Positions 26,889 to 36,866 are shown, numbered from the stretch's first letter. The stretch is DNA of 64,000 nt from Rhodocyclales bacterium (GCA_016214145.1 JACRPA010000002.1:985258-1049257), one strand, 5' to 3'. A program made the numbers and translations. Notes: generated by a model from the sequence alone, not told the origin.

Positions 26889-27572
26889 ATGCCCCAGCAG
26901 CTGACGCTCGACATCCGACCCGAGCAGCACCCGACCCTGGTGAATTTCATCGCCGGCGCCAACGCCGAACTGGTGGCGCGTCTGCGCGCCCTGGCGCAAC
27001 CCAGGGCTTTCGATGCCGTCTATCTCTGGGGCCCCTCGGGCTGCGGCCGCACGCACCTGCTGCGGGCGACCCGGGCGGCCGCCGACGCGGCCGGCCGCCG
27101 CGTCGTCCTGGTCGCCGGCGAGGAAGCCGGCGCCGAACTGCCCTGCCCGCCCGGCGGGCTGCTCATCGTCGACGACGTCGACCGCCTCGACGACACGGCC
27201 CAGGTCGCCCTGTTCCGCGCCTTCAACTCGGCCCGGCTGGCCGGACTGGCGCTGCTCCTCGCCGGGTCGGCGCCGCCGCTGGAACTCAAGCTGCGCGAGG
27301 ATTTGCGCACGCGCATCGGCGCGGCCATCGTCTACCAGGTCAAGCCGCTCAGCGACGAGGAAAAGGCGGCAACCCTGCAAAGCCAGGCCAGCCAGCGCGG
27401 CCTGCGCGTGGAGGACGAGGTGATCGGCTACATGCTGCGCCACACCTCGCGCGACCTGCCCTCGCTGATGGCGGTGCTGGATGCCCTCGACCGCGCCTCG
27501 CTGGAGCGCAAGCGGCCGGTCACCGTGCCGCTGCTGAAGGAAATGCTGGGCAAATTCAATAAACCCTCATAG
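26889..27572 (+). CDS. hda: DnaA-family regulatory inactivator Hda
   Basis: The 227-residue AAA+ protein has an N-terminal clamp-binding-like stretch QQLTLDI, Walker A-like GPSGCGRTHLL (Arg in place of Lys) and Walker B LIVDDVDRL, and ends in the DnaA domain III/IIIb region without the DNA-binding domain IV. Hda works with the sliding clamp to hydrolyse DnaA-bound ATP after initiation. Its stop codon is at the first bases of a long palindrome. Confidence 0.9.
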   Translation: MPQQLTLDIRPEQHPTLVNFIAGANAELVARLRALAQPRAFDAVYLWGPSGCGRTHLLRATRAAADAAGRRVVLVAGEEAGAELPCPPGGLLIVDDVDRLDDTAQVALFRAFNSARLAGLALLLAGSAPPLELKLREDLRTRIGAAIVYQVKPLSDEEKAATLQSQASQRGLRVEDEVIGYMLRHTSRDLPSLMAVLDALDRASLERKRPVTVPLLKEMLGKFNKPS

Positions 27573-27642
27573 CCGCGGATTTCGCGGATCGACGCGGATT
27601 TGCGAAGGATTTGATCCGCGTTCATCCGCGTAATCCGCGGCT
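27571..27642. repeat. Long palindrome of the CCGCGGAT family
   Basis: Arms at 27571-27599 and 27614-27642 are complementary and built from reiterated CGCGGAT units. It fills the hda to HAD-hydrolase gap and could act as a transcript-end structure. Confidence 0.8.
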
Positions 27643-27656
27643 GGAATTGAAAAACC

Positions 27657-28319
27657 ATGAACCTCGCCCTCTTCGATCTGGACAACACGCTCCTCGCCGG
27701 CGACTCGGACTTCGAGTGGGCGCAATACCTGATTTCCCGCGGCGTGCTCGACCGCGAGGTGTATGAGGCGCGCAACCTCGATTTCTACGAGCAGTACAAG
27801 GCCGGCACGCTGGACATCCATGAATTCCTCGACTTCCAGCTGAAGCCGCTGTCGCGCCATCCGCGCCGCGAACTCGACGCCTGGCATGCCGACTTCATGG
27901 CCACCCGCATCCTGCCCATGATCACGACCAAGGGGCGGGAACTGGTGCGCCGCCATCTCGACGAAGGCGCGCTCGCCGCCATCGTCACCGCCACCAACAG
28001 CTTCGTCACCGCGCCGATCGCCCGCGAGTTCGGCATCGCCCATCTGGTCGCCACCGAGCCGCAACGGGCGGGCGGCGAGTTCACCGGCGGGGTGGAAGGC
28101 ACGCCGTGCTTCCGCGAGGGCAAGATCGCGCGGGTCGAAAGCTGGCTGGACGGCCTCGGCCACGGCTGGGGCAGCTTCAGGCGCAGCTGGTTCTACAGCG
28201 ATTCGCTGAACGATCTGCCCCTGCTCGGCAAGGTGACGGATCCGATTGCCGTCGATCCCGACGCGACGCTGGAGCGGCACGCGCGGGAAAACGGCTGGCC
28301 CATCATTTCGCTGCGCTAG
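27657..28319 (+). CDS. HAD-IB family phosphatase (SerB/CicA-like)
   Basis: The 220-residue hydrolase has the four HAD motifs: LFDLDNTLL with the nucleophile D8, IVTATNSFVTAP (motif II), the Lys in GKIARVESW (motif III), and SDSLNDLPLL (motif IV). The cap is the C1 type of the phosphoserine-phosphatase group. It lies between hda and pcnB, a conserved position in betaproteobacteria. The substrate is unknown. Confidence 0.9.
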   Translation: MNLALFDLDNTLLAGDSDFEWAQYLISRGVLDREVYEARNLDFYEQYKAGTLDIHEFLDFQLKPLSRHPRRELDAWHADFMATRILPMITTKGRELVRRHLDEGALAAIVTATNSFVTAPIAREFGIAHLVATEPQRAGGEFTGGVEGTPCFREGKIARVESWLDGLGHGWGSFRRSWFYSDSLNDLPLLGKVTDPIAVDPDATLERHARENGWPIISLR

Positions 28320-28328
28320 AATAGGGCC

Positions 28329-29285
28329 ATGTTCACCGACGCCGATCGCGCAATCCTCGAGCAGAGCAAACTGTTCCGGCACATCAGCATCGACGCCGTC
28401 GAGGAGGTCCTGGCCGACTGCCCCGTTTACGCGCTGGCGCCCGGCGACGTTCTCATCGAGCCCGAGCAGGAGAATCACGCCGTCTACATCGTGCTCGAGG
28501 GCAGCCTGTCGGTGAAGCTCGCCGGGCGCGAAACCTTCGAGGTGACGCACCTGGGCCCGGGCGAGTGCGTCGGCGAGATTTCCATGGTCGACGGCCAGCG
28601 CCCGTCGGCGCGGGTCGAGGCAGCGGACAGGACGCGCGTGCTGGTGCTGGGCCACGCCTCCATGTGGGCGCTGCTCAACCGGTCGCACGGCGTCGCCTTC
28701 AACCTGCTCTGGATCCTGTCCGGACGCATGCGCAGCCACAACAAGGCGCTCGAAACGTCGCGCACGCGCAGCCTCGAGTTCGAGCATGCCGCCAGCGTCG
28801 ACGTCCTCACCGGCATGCACAACCGCCGCTGGCTGGACGACACTTTTGTCCGCATGCTGCGCCGCTGCTACAACGATTCCCGGCCGGTCTGCCTGCTGAT
28901 GATCGACATCGACCGCTTCAAGGCTTTCAACGACACGTGGGGGCATCTGGCCGGGGATGCCGTGCTGCGCCACGTTTCGCGCCAGATGGGCGCCCACCTG
29001 CGTCCGACCGACCTGATGGCGCGCTTCGGCGGCGAGGAATTCGCCGCCCTGCTGCCGGACACCTCCCCGGAGGAGGCGCTGGGCATCGCCGAACGCCTGC
29101 GCAACGGCATCGAATGGGCCTCGCTCACGCTGGGCGAGAGCGGGGAAACGGTCCGCGTCACGGTTTCCGTCGGCCTGGCCGAAGCGCGCCCCGAGGAGGG
29201 TCTGGAAGCGCTCATCGGCCGCGCCGATGCCGCCCTCTACCGGGCCAAGGAAAAAGGCCGCAACCGCGTCGAGTCCGCCGCCTGA
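28329..29285 (+). CDS. Diguanylate cyclase with cyclic nucleotide-binding-like sensor domain
   Basis: The 318-residue protein has an N-terminal cNMP-binding/CRP-like domain (about 15-130, with the Gly-rich turn GPGECVGEISMVDGQRPSARV) and a C-terminal GGDEF domain with the active motif GGEEF and, five residues before it, the inhibitory I-site RPTD. It should make c-di-GMP, with product inhibition, under control of a ligand bound by the first domain. It starts 9 bp after the HAD gene. Confidence 0.93.
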   Translation: MFTDADRAILEQSKLFRHISIDAVEEVLADCPVYALAPGDVLIEPEQENHAVYIVLEGSLSVKLAGRETFEVTHLGPGECVGEISMVDGQRPSARVEAADRTRVLVLGHASMWALLNRSHGVAFNLLWILSGRMRSHNKALETSRTRSLEFEHAASVDVLTGMHNRRWLDDTFVRMLRRCYNDSRPVCLLMIDIDRFKAFNDTWGHLAGDAVLRHVSRQMGAHLRPTDLMARFGGEEFAALLPDTSPEEALGIAERLRNGIEWASLTLGESGETVRVTVSVGLAEARPEEGLEALIGRADAALYRAKEKGRNRVESAA

Positions 29286-29348
29286 GAAAGGCCTGAAGCC
29301 CCCCCTTTCCGGTATCATTGCGCCCTTTCCAGGAGCCCCCCGAGCAGG

Positions 29349-30680
29349 ATGATCCGCAAGCTGTTGCGCCGTGTTTTCAGCAAGCCCCTCCCCACGCACG
29401 AACCGGCGCTGATCCCCGTCGAGAAACACCACATCCGCCGCGAATCGATTTCGGCCGGCGCGCGCCAGACGGTCGCCCGCCTGCAGGAGCACGGCCACGC
29501 CGCCTTCGTCGTCGGCGGCGCGGTGCGCGACCTGCTCGCCGGCATCGAGCCGAAGGATTTCGACATCGCCACCGACGCCACGCCCGAGCAGGTGCGCGGC
29601 ATCTTCCGCCGCTCGCGCATCATCGGCCGGCGCTTCCGCATCGTGCATGTAATGAGCGGCGGCGAGACCATGGAGGTGTCCACCTTCCGCGCCGGCAACG
29701 ACGTCGACTCGGAGACCGACGAGCATGGCCGCGTGCTGCGCGACAACGTCTTCGGCAATGTCGAGGAGGACGCGGCGCGGCGCGACTTCACCATCAACGC
29801 GCTCTACTACAACCCGACCGACGAGACCATCACCGACTACCACCACGGCGTCGCCGACCTGAAGCAGAAGACCCTGCGCATGATCGGCGACCCGAGAAAG
29901 CGCTACCGCGAGGACCCGATACGCCTGCTGCGCGCCGTGCGCATGGCGGCCAAGCTGGGGCTGGCCATCGACCCGGCGGCGCGGACGCCGATCCGCGAGA
30001 TGGCGGACCTGCTGGAGAACGTGCCGGCGGCGCGCCTCTTCGACGAGATGCTCAAGCTGCTGCTCTCCGGCCACGCCGTCGAATGCCTCAGGCAGTTGCG
30101 CGAGGAAGGCCTGCACCACGGCCTGCTGCCGCTGCTCGACGTCATCATGGAGCAGCCGCTCGGCGAGCGCTTCGTCTGGCTCTCGCTGGCCAGCACCGAC
30201 GCGCGGGTCAATGCCGGCAAGCGCACCTCGCCCGGCTTCCTCTTCGCCACCCTGCTCTGGCACGAGGCGCTCGCCGCCTGGGAGGCGCGCAAGCGGAACG
30301 GCGAGCCGCCCATCCCCGCCCTGCACGGGGCGATGGACGAAGTGCTCGACATCCAGGGCGGCAAGCTGGCCATCACCCGCCGCATCGCCGCCGACATCAA
30401 GGACATCTGGATCCTGCAGCCGCGCCTGGAAAACCGCGCCGGACGCCGGCCGCTGCGCGTGATCGAACAGCCGCGCTTCAGGGCCGGCTATGACTTTCTC
30501 CTCCTGCGCGTCGAAAGCGGCGAACTGGACCATGAACTGGCCGACTGGTGGCGGGATTTCATCGAAGCCGACACCGAGGCGCGGCTGGCCATGCTGACCC
30601 CGGAGAAAAAGTCAGCCCGCAGAAGACGGCGGCGCGGCAAGGGCGGCGGAGAGGACGCCCGTCCGGAAAGCGGGGAATGA
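29349..30680 (+). CDS. pcnB: Poly(A) polymerase I
   Basis: The 443-residue enzyme adds 3' poly(A) tails that promote RNA decay. The nucleotidyltransferase core shows FVVGGAVRDLLAGIEPKDFDIATDATP, followed by the RNA-binding region RRDFTINALYYNP and RLLRAVRMAAKLG. The C-terminal Lys/Arg-rich tail (KKSARRRRRRGKGGG) fits bacterial PAPs rather than CCA enzymes. It overlaps folK by 4 bp. Confidence 0.93.
   Translation: MIRKLLRRVFSKPLPTHEPALIPVEKHHIRRESISAGARQTVARLQEHGHAAFVVGGAVRDLLAGIEPKDFDIATDATPEQVRGIFRRSRIIGRRFRIVHVMSGGETMEVSTFRAGNDVDSETDEHGRVLRDNVFGNVEEDAARRDFTINALYYNPTDETITDYHHGVADLKQKTLRMIGDPRKRYREDPIRLLRAVRMAAKLGLAIDPAARTPIREMADLLENVPAARLFDEMLKLLLSGHAVECLRQLREEGLHHGLLPLLDVIMEQPLGERFVWLSLASTDARVNAGKRTSPGFLFATLLWHEALAAWEARKRNGEPPIPALHGAMDEVLDIQGGKLAITRRIAADIKDIWILQPRLENRAGRRPLRVIEQPRFRAGYDFLLLRVESGELDHELADWWRDFIEADTEARLAMLTPEKKSARRRRRRGKGGGEDARPESGE
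30608..30630 (-). repeat. Dispersed motif GCCGT-N10-CTGACTTT, copy 6 (in pcnB, antisense)
   Basis: An exact match, the only in-gene copy on the non-coding strand. It lies in the basic tail of pcnB. Confidence 0.85.
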
Positions 30681-31267
30681 CGAGTAGCCCCCCCCGAAAA
30701 CCTCGCTGCGCTCGGTTCTCCCCTCAGGGGGCCAAGAAACACTTGGGGCGGCCCGGCGTGTTTCTTGAGAGGGCCTATGTTGCGCTGGGCAGCAACCTCG
30801 GCGACCCGCAGGCCACGGTGCAGGCGGCGCTGGCGGCACTGAACGACCTGCCCCGCAGCAGCATCATCGCCGTCTCTTCGCTCTATCTCAGCGCCCCGGT
30901 CGGATTGCGCAACCAGCCGGATTTCGTCAATGCCGTCGCCGCCCTCGATACGCATCTCTCCGCCGACGCCCTGCTCGAGGAACTGTTCGCCATCGAGGCG
31001 CGCTTCGGGCGCCGGCGGGAATTCCACCATGCCCCGCGCACGCTCGACCTCGACCTGCTGCTCTACGGCGACGAGACGCGCGGCGCGGCACGGCTGACCC
31101 TGCCGCACCCGCGCATGCACGAGCGCGCCTTCGTCCTGCTGCCGCTCGTCGAGATTGCGCCGGACGCGGTGATTCCGGGACATGGGCCGGCCGCCGCGCT
31201 GCTGGAGGACGTCCGCGACCAGTCGCTGACCCGGCTCGAACCCGTACTGGCCGGCAAAACCGCCTGA
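30677..31267 (+). CDS. folK: 2-amino-4-hydroxy-6-hydroxymethyldihydropteridine pyrophosphokinase
   Basis: The folate-pathway kinase is clear from YVALGSNLGDP, LYLSAPVG, NQPDFVNAVAAL, FGRRREFHHAPRTLDLDLLLYG and HPRMHERAFVLLPL. The ATG at 30677 overlaps the pcnB stop (ATGA); the alternative GTG at 30758 would start directly before the conserved domain. Codons 3-30 of the longer form lie inside an intergenic palindrome, so the shorter form may be closer to the ancestral protein. panBCD follow, a common betaproteobacterial order. Confidence 0.93.
   Translation: MTSSPPRKPRCARFSPQGAKKHLGRPGVFLERAYVALGSNLGDPQATVQAALAALNDLPRSSIIAVSSLYLSAPVGLRNQPDFVNAVAALDTHLSADALLEELFAIEARFGRRREFHHAPRTLDLDLLLYGDETRGAARLTLPHPRMHERAFVLLPLVEIAPDAVIPGHGPAAALLEDVRDQSLTRLEPVLAGKTA
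30683..30767. repeat. Palindromic repeat at the pcnB-folK junction
   Basis: It contains CCCCTCAGGGG and an exact inverted pair AAGAAACAC (30734-30742) / GTGTTTCTT (30758-30766) around a GGGGCGGCCCGG core. Similar elements are common between genes in Burkholderiales-type genomes (general knowledge). Confidence 0.65.
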
Positions 31268-31620
31268 TGTTCCCGCAGATCCCGGTCATCCTGCAGACCG
31301 CCTTCCTCTTGGCGGCCTCGAACGTCTTCATGACTTTCGCCTGGTACGCCCACCTGAAGAACCTCAACGACCGGCCGTGGTGGTTCGCCGCCGTCTTCTC
31401 CTGGGGCATCGCGCTGTTCGAGTACATGCTGCAGGTGCCGGCCAACCGCATCGGCGCCGAGGAACTGTCGCTGGGGCAGCTGAAGATCCTGCAGGAGGCC
31501 ATCACCCTGGCGATCTTCGTGCCTTTCGTGCTGTTCTACATGGAGCAGCCGCTCAAGCTCGACTATCTGTGGGCGGCGCTGTGCATCCTCGGTGCGGTTT
31601 ATTTCATCTTCCGCTCCTAG
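31267..31620 (+). CDS. DUF486 family small membrane protein
   Basis: The 117-residue protein has four hydrophobic segments with FMTFAWYAHLKN, PWWFAAVFSWGIALFEY and YMLQVPANRIGAEELSLGQLK, the signature of the DUF486 family. These resemble small multidrug-resistance or DMT-type half transporters, but no function is established. Its ATG overlaps the folK stop (TGATG). Confidence 0.85.
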   Translation: MFPQIPVILQTAFLLAASNVFMTFAWYAHLKNLNDRPWWFAAVFSWGIALFEYMLQVPANRIGAEELSLGQLKILQEAITLAIFVPFVLFYMEQPLKLDYLWAALCILGAVYFIFRS

Positions 31621-31666
31621 CGGCGGGCGGCTATCATGCGCGCTCCATCCCTGAATCGGGCATGAC

Positions 31667-32482
31667 ATGAGCTACCTAGAGAATTCGCGGCCGGTGACCC
31701 TCGCCGAACTCGCGCGCATGCGCGCCGAGGGCGAGAAGATCGCCGTGCTGACCTGCTACGACTCGAGCTTCGCCGCCCTGCTAGACCGCTGCGGCGTTGA
31801 CGTCGCCCTCGTCGGCGACTCGCTCGGCAACGTGCTGCAGGGGCATTCCTCCACCCTGCCGGTGACGCTGGAACAGATGGCTTACCACACCGGCTGCGTC
31901 GCGCGCGGAGCGAAGCGCTCCTTCATCGTCGCCGACATGCCCTTCGGCACCTACCAGGAAAGCCCCGCCCAGGCCATGCGCTCGGCCGTGCCGCTGATGG
32001 CCGCCGGCGCGCAAATGGTCAAACTCGAGGGCGGCGCCTACATGGCGGAAACCGTGCGCTTCCTGGTGGAACGCGGCGTGCCGGTGTGCGCCCACATCGG
32101 CCTGACGCCTCAATCGGTGCACCAGCTCGGCGGCTACCGCGTGCAGGGCAAGACGGACGCGGCAGCGCGCCAGATGAAGGACGACGCGGCAGCATTGCAA
32201 CAGGCCGGCGCGGCACTGATCGTGCTGGAGATGGTGCCCGCCCCGCTCGCCGCAGAGATCACGCTCAGCCTGACCGGCATGGCCACCATCGGCATCGGCG
32301 CCGGCAAGGACTGCCACGGCCAGGTGCTGGTGCTGCACGACATGCTCGGCGTCTACCCCGGCAAGAAGGCGCGCTTCGTGAAGAACTTCATGGAGGGCGC
32401 GGCGAGCATCGACGACGCCGTCAAGGCCTACGTCGTCGCCGTCAAGGACGGCAGCTTCCCAGGGACAGAACATTGCTACTGA
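31667..32482 (+). CDS. panB: 3-methyl-2-oxobutanoate hydroxymethyltransferase
   Basis: The 271-residue enzyme makes ketopantoate for pantothenate and CoA. It shows [73 protein letters not shown] and [11 protein letters not shown]. Length is typical. panC follows after a long palindrome. Confidence 0.97.
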   Translation: MSYLENSRPVTLAELARMRAEGEKIAVLTCYDSSFAALLDRCGVDVALVGDSLGNVLQGHSSTLPVTLEQMAYHTGCVARGAKRSFIVADMPFGTYQESPAQAMRSAVPLMAAGAQMVKLEGGAYMAETVRFLVERGVPVCAHIGLTPQSVHQLGGYRVQGKTDAAARQMKDDAAALQQAGAALIVLEMVPAPLAAEITLSLTGMATIGIGAGKDCHGQVLVLHDMLGVYPGKKARFVKNFMEGAASIDDAVKAYVVAVKDGSFPGTEHCY

Positions 32483-32497
32483 AAACTCAAAACCTTT

Positions 32498-33411
<914 letters not shown>

Positions 33412-33515
33412 GGTACCGTCTTGCGCTCAGGCCGTCGGTGCACCAGCAGCGCACCTTGCGGGAGAGGAAACCGCAACCTGCCAGCTACTGAGTACTGAGA
33501 GAAGGAGCGACCACG

Positions 33516-33896
33516 ATGCAACGGATGATGCTGAAGTCCAAGCTGCACCGCGTAACGGTCACGCATGCCGAGCTGCACTATGAAGGTTCATGCGCGATCG
33601 ACCAGGATCTGCTCGATGCCGCGGACATCCGCGAGTATCAGCAGATCGACATCTACAACGTCAACAACGGCGAGCGCTTCACCACCTATGCCATTTCCGC
33701 CGAGCGCGGCAGCGGCATCATTTCGGTGAACGGCGCCGCGGCGAGGAAGGCGTCGCCCGGCGACCTGCTCATCATCGCCACCTACGCGATGTACGACGAG
33801 GCGGAACTCGCAAAGTTCGAGCCGGACCTGGTTTACGTCGATTCACGCAATCGCATGATGAACCAGCGCCACAAGATTCCCGTGCAATTGGCCTGA
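33516..33896 (+). CDS. panD: Aspartate 1-decarboxylase
   Basis: The 126-residue proenzyme gives beta-alanine for pantothenate. The self-cleavage site is the Gly24-Ser25 pair in [13 protein letters not shown], which yields the pyruvoyl group; the C-terminal part has [20 protein letters not shown]. It is the last gene of the panBCD group and is followed by a terminator. Confidence 0.96.
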   Translation: MQRMMLKSKLHRVTVTHAELHYEGSCAIDQDLLDAADIREYQQIDIYNVNNGERFTTYAISAERGSGIISVNGAAARKASPGDLLIIATYAMYDEAELAKFEPDLVYVDSRNRMMNQRHKIPVQLA

Positions 33897-33913
33897 CCAA
33901 GGCCAAGGGATGA

Positions 33914-33942
33914 CAAGCCCGCGCGACCCGCGGGCTTTTTTA
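33914..33942. terminator. Rho-independent terminator after panD
   Basis: AGCCCGCG (33916-33923) pairs with CGCGGGCT (33929-33936), followed by T6. The stop codon of the convergent ctaA-like gene lies in the T-run. Confidence 0.88.
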
Positions 33943-34851
33943 TTGCCGAACCGAGTGCATCAGGCTGGCTGCAGCGGCAAGCAGCAGGGCCGCGCCGACG
34001 TTGTGGGCGACCGCCAGCCAGAGTGAAAAGCCGCTCGCCACCGTCAGCACGCCGATCGCCGCTTCAAGGACGAGCAGCGACAACACGACCAGGGCAGCCT
34101 TGCGCGCGCGACGCACGGCGCGCAAACGCAGCGCCACGACGGCCAGGAGCACGGCTGCCAGCACGGCGGCGTAGCGGTGCAGGAGGTGCAAAGCCACTCC
34201 GCCGGCCTCGCCCGGAATGGACGGGCCGGACAGGGTGGCCAAGGGGTTCAGCGCCGACCAGCCCTGTGCTGCCGGCCACCAGACGCCCTGGCAATCCGGC
34301 AGACCGCCGCAGGCCGGCGCCGCATAGCGCGCACCGATGAGGCCGCCGAGCAGCACCGCAAGCGTCAGCGTCGTCAGCGCGACGCGGCAAAGCTGCCCGC
34401 CGATCCCCCGCTCCATCAACCGCGAGGGCTCCGACGTGATCGCCACCCGCCAGGAAAACGTCACCAGGCCGAGGCCGCCGACCAGGTTGATGAAGTTCAC
34501 CCACGCCATGCGCGGATCCGAACTCCACACGCCGACGACGGAAAGAAACAGCATCAGCGCCAGCAGCAACGTTGCATAGCGCGCGGCCGGCTGCAAGGGT
34601 TGCGGCCGCCAACTGCGCCACGCCAGCAGAATGCCCGCCAGCAAGGCCAGGGTGGCGACGATGCGATGCACGAGCCGGGCGCCTTCCCAGGGCGCATGCG
34701 ACATGCCGGACAGGATGCGCCCGTAACAGCCGGGCCAGTCGGCGCAGCCCAGCCCGGCGCCGGAAAGACGCAGGTAGGCGCTCACGCCGACCACCATGAG
34801 CGAGAGCAGGCAGGTCAGCAGCGCGAGCGCACGCACCTGCCGGGTTTTCAT
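33940..34851 (-). CDS. CtaA/COX15-like heme A synthase paralogue with Cys pairs
   Basis: The 303-residue membrane protein has eight hydrophobic segments and paired His ligands (LVHRIVATLALLAG, HLLHRYAAVLAA). It has Cys pairs in GLGCADWPGCYG and ACGGLPDCQG, as in CtaA forms whose periplasmic disulfides aid heme transfer. Heme A synthase oxidises the methyl group of heme O. It follows a second, longer CtaA with a TGATG overlap; having both in tandem is unusual. Its stop is in the shared terminator with panD. Confidence 0.82.
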   Translation of the reverse strand: MKTRQVRALALLTCLLSLMVVGVSAYLRLSGAGLGCADWPGCYGRILSGMSHAPWEGARLVHRIVATLALLAGILLAWRSWRPQPLQPAARYATLLLALMLFLSVVGVWSSDPRMAWVNFINLVGGLGLVTFSWRVAITSEPSRLMERGIGGQLCRVALTTLTLAVLLGGLIGARYAAPACGGLPDCQGVWWPAAQGWSALNPLATLSGPSIPGEAGGVALHLLHRYAAVLAAVLLAVVALRLRAVRRARKAALVVLSLLVLEAAIGVLTVASGFSLWLAVAHNVGAALLLAAAASLMHSVRQ

Positions 34852-35906
34852 CAGAAACCTCTTTGCATGGGCGCCACGCGCAACTCGTGGTTCACCCAGA
34901 GGACGATGCCGAGCAGCAGCATGGCGCCGCCCTGGTGGGCCGCTGCCAGCGCAACGACCGGCTCGGGCACGAAAGTAAGCAGGGTGGCAATGCCCAGCGT
35001 GATTTGTCCGGCCAGCGCCAGCAGGAGGGCGTGTCCGGCGAACTTGGCGCGCGGGCTGGCTGCGGAGCCAAGCAGGCGCAGCCAGAACCAGGGCGCCAGG
35101 AAGGCCAGCAGCCAGGCGCCCAGGCGGTGGTCGAACTGCACCGTGGCCATGTTGTTGAACAGGTTGAGCAGGCCGAGTTCGGGCAGCCAGATTTCCGGCG
35201 GCACGACATGGCCGTTCATGAGCGGAAAGGTGTTGTAGAACTTCCCGGCGCGGATGCCGGCGACGAATCCCCCGCTGACCACCATGTAGAGCACCAGCAG
35301 GGTCATCCAGAAGCCGAGGCGCCTGAGCCTGAGGATGGCCTCGTCGACCATGCGTCCGCCCCGTTCCGCCAGCAGGCCGAGGGCCACCCACGTCATGGCG
35401 ACGAAGATCAGGAAGGCGAGCGACAGGTGGGCCGTCAGGCGGTACTGGCTGACGCGCGGATCGTCGACCAGGCCGCTTTTCACCATGTACCAGCCCATCG
35501 CGCCCTGCAGTCCGCCCAGGATGAAAATGCCCACCAGCTTGGGCACCAGGGGACGATCCACCTTGCGCCGCAACAAAAAATAGAGCAAAGGCAGGAAGAA
35601 GACCAGGCCGATGGTTCGTCCGAGCACGCGATGGGCGTACTCCCACCAGAAGATGCCCTTGAATTCATCGAGGGACATGCTGTGATTGACCTGCTGGTAC
35701 TCCGGCGTCTGCTTATATTTTTCAAAGACTTCGAGCCAATCCGCGTGGGACAGGGGGGGCACCGTTCCCACCAGCGGCTGCCACTCGACGATGGAAAGTC
35801 CCGAGTGGGTCAGGCGCGTCACGCCGCCGACGACCAGCGTGGCAAAAACCATGGCGGAACAGATGAAAAGCCAGACGGCGATCTGGCGGCGCGCGGCGGG
35901 ATTCAT
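34851..35906 (-). CDS. ctaA: Heme A synthase (CtaA/COX15)
   Basis: The 351-residue protein shows VGGVTRLTHSGLSIVEWQPLVG, EFKGIFWWEYAHRVLGR with the catalytic Glu and His, and QFDHRLGAWLLAF and AAAHQGGAMLLL with the second-half His residues. No Cys pairs are present, as in type 2 (COX15) forms. It is divergent from the heme-copper oxidoreductase operon at 36133, its probable client. No ctaB (heme O synthase) is in the window. Confidence 0.92.
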   Translation of the reverse strand: MNPAARRQIAVWLFICSAMVFATLVVGGVTRLTHSGLSIVEWQPLVGTVPPLSHADWLEVFEKYKQTPEYQQVNHSMSLDEFKGIFWWEYAHRVLGRTIGLVFFLPLLYFLLRRKVDRPLVPKLVGIFILGGLQGAMGWYMVKSGLVDDPRVSQYRLTAHLSLAFLIFVAMTWVALGLLAERGGRMVDEAILRLRRLGFWMTLLVLYMVVSGGFVAGIRAGKFYNTFPLMNGHVVPPEIWLPELGLLNLFNNMATVQFDHRLGAWLLAFLAPWFWLRLLGSAASPRAKFAGHALLLALAGQITLGIATLLTFVPEPVVALAAAHQGGAMLLLGIVLWVNHELRVAPMQRGF

Positions 35907-36016
35907 GTTCGTAACCGGTGTTTTTCTGGAATTCTACGGCCTGGATTTTGAGTGCGGATTATATGCGACAACGTGCCGCACTGCCGCATGCAAGTTACTG
36001 CGTATTTGGGCATTTC

Positions 36017-36030
36017 TTAACCTAGATCAA
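36017..36030. promoter_or_regulatory. Possible FNR/DNR-type box between ctaA and the CuA oxidoreductase operon
   Basis: TTAAC-CTAG-ATCAA matches the TTGAT-N4-ATCAA consensus at 8 of 10 positions. It lies between divergent operons. No convincing -10 is at class II distance, so confidence is low. Confidence 0.4.
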
Positions 36031-36132
36031 ACTATTCCCGACTGCCCCCGGGCACCATTTTGCCCGTTAAATCCCCGTAATTTGTCTGATCGAAAAACCG
36101 CGTCGCCCACGGCGCAAAAAAAGGAGGCTTAC

Positions 36133-36279
36133 ATGGCTGATCAAGAAGAACGCGTTCCCGTCATGCAGCAGGTGCTGGACAACCCGTTCCTGCTGCTCTT
36201 CCTGGGCATCACCCTTCCCACCGTGCTCTACATCCTGTGGGGCGTGATGGAAGTGGCGAACATTCCGGTGGCCCGATAA
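36133..36279 (+). CDS. Small single-pass subunit of the heme-copper oxidoreductase
   Basis: The 48-residue peptide, with a strong AAGGAGG ribosome binding site, has a charged N-terminus (MADQEERVPVM) and one membrane helix (about 18-40, NPFLLLFLGITLPTVLYILWGV). It opens the operon encoding the CuA and catalytic subunits. Small single-helix subunits are typical of B-type and related heme-copper enzymes. It lacks heme or metal ligands. Confidence 0.72.
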   Translation: MADQEERVPVMQQVLDNPFLLLFLGITLPTVLYILWGVMEVANIPVAR

Positions 36280-36315
36280 GCGGTCCGTAACCAATCAAAA
36301 CACAGGGAGTATGAG

Positions 36316-36855
36316 ATGAGCGCTATCAGCCCACCCGCAGAACGAATCTGGTGGAAAGCCCCGATCGACAAGCTGGAATTCACCTGGATCGCCATTGCCC
36401 TCGTCTGGTCGCTGACGATGTTCACGATGATGGTCTATTGGCATATCGCCGGCGGCCAGAACCTGTCGAACGAGACCTACAAGACGACCAAGGAGATGTT
36501 CGCCGCCAAGGCGCAGGCCGTGGTCGACAAATACACGGTGCGCACCGAGACGGATCAGCAGATTCCCGTCGTCAAGCCGCCCGCCGGCAGCGACATCTAC
36601 CTGATCGGGCGCCTGTGGGCATGGTGGCCGATCTACGAACTTGAGAAGGGCAAGGCCTACAAATTGCACCTCTCCGCGATGGACTACATGCACGGCTTCT
36701 CGCTGCAGCCGCAGAACATCAACATCCAGGTTCATCCGAACTACGAGCACGTGGTGAAGATCACGCCGAACCAGTTGGGAACCTATTCCATCGTCTGCAA
36801 CGAATACTGCGGCATCGGCCATCACACGATGGTCGGACGCATCTACGTGAAATAA
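36316..36855 (+). CDS. CuA-containing subunit II of a heme-copper oxidoreductase
   Basis: The 179-residue protein has one N-terminal membrane helix (about 22-44) and a periplasmic cupredoxin domain with a full binuclear CuA site: H126 in MHGFSL, then C161-N-E163-Y-C165-G-I-G-H169-H-T-M172. It takes electrons from a periplasmic cytochrome c or cupredoxin. Its short length, with a single N-terminal helix, matches subunit II of B-type oxidases and eNOR-type NO reductases rather than aa3 oxidases. The catalytic subunit follows 11 bp downstream. Confidence 0.92.
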   Translation: MSAISPPAERIWWKAPIDKLEFTWIAIALVWSLTMFTMMVYWHIAGGQNLSNETYKTTKEMFAAKAQAVVDKYTVRTETDQQIPVVKPPAGSDIYLIGRLWAWWPIYELEKGKAYKLHLSAMDYMHGFSLQPQNINIQVHPNYEHVVKITPNQLGTYSIVCNEYCGIGHHTMVGRIYVK

Positions 36856-36866
36856 GGGGCGCGTAA

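Noticed and set aside
27567..30533. A 988-codon open frame on the minus strand
   Set aside because: It is an antisense shadow of the HAD, GGDEF and pcnB genes, which have clear motifs on the plus strand; high GC keeps the antisense frame open.
33940..35646. A single 568-codon CtaA-like fusion
   Set aside because: The upstream part is an out-of-frame shadow of the longer ctaA; a TGATG overlap shows two separate genes.
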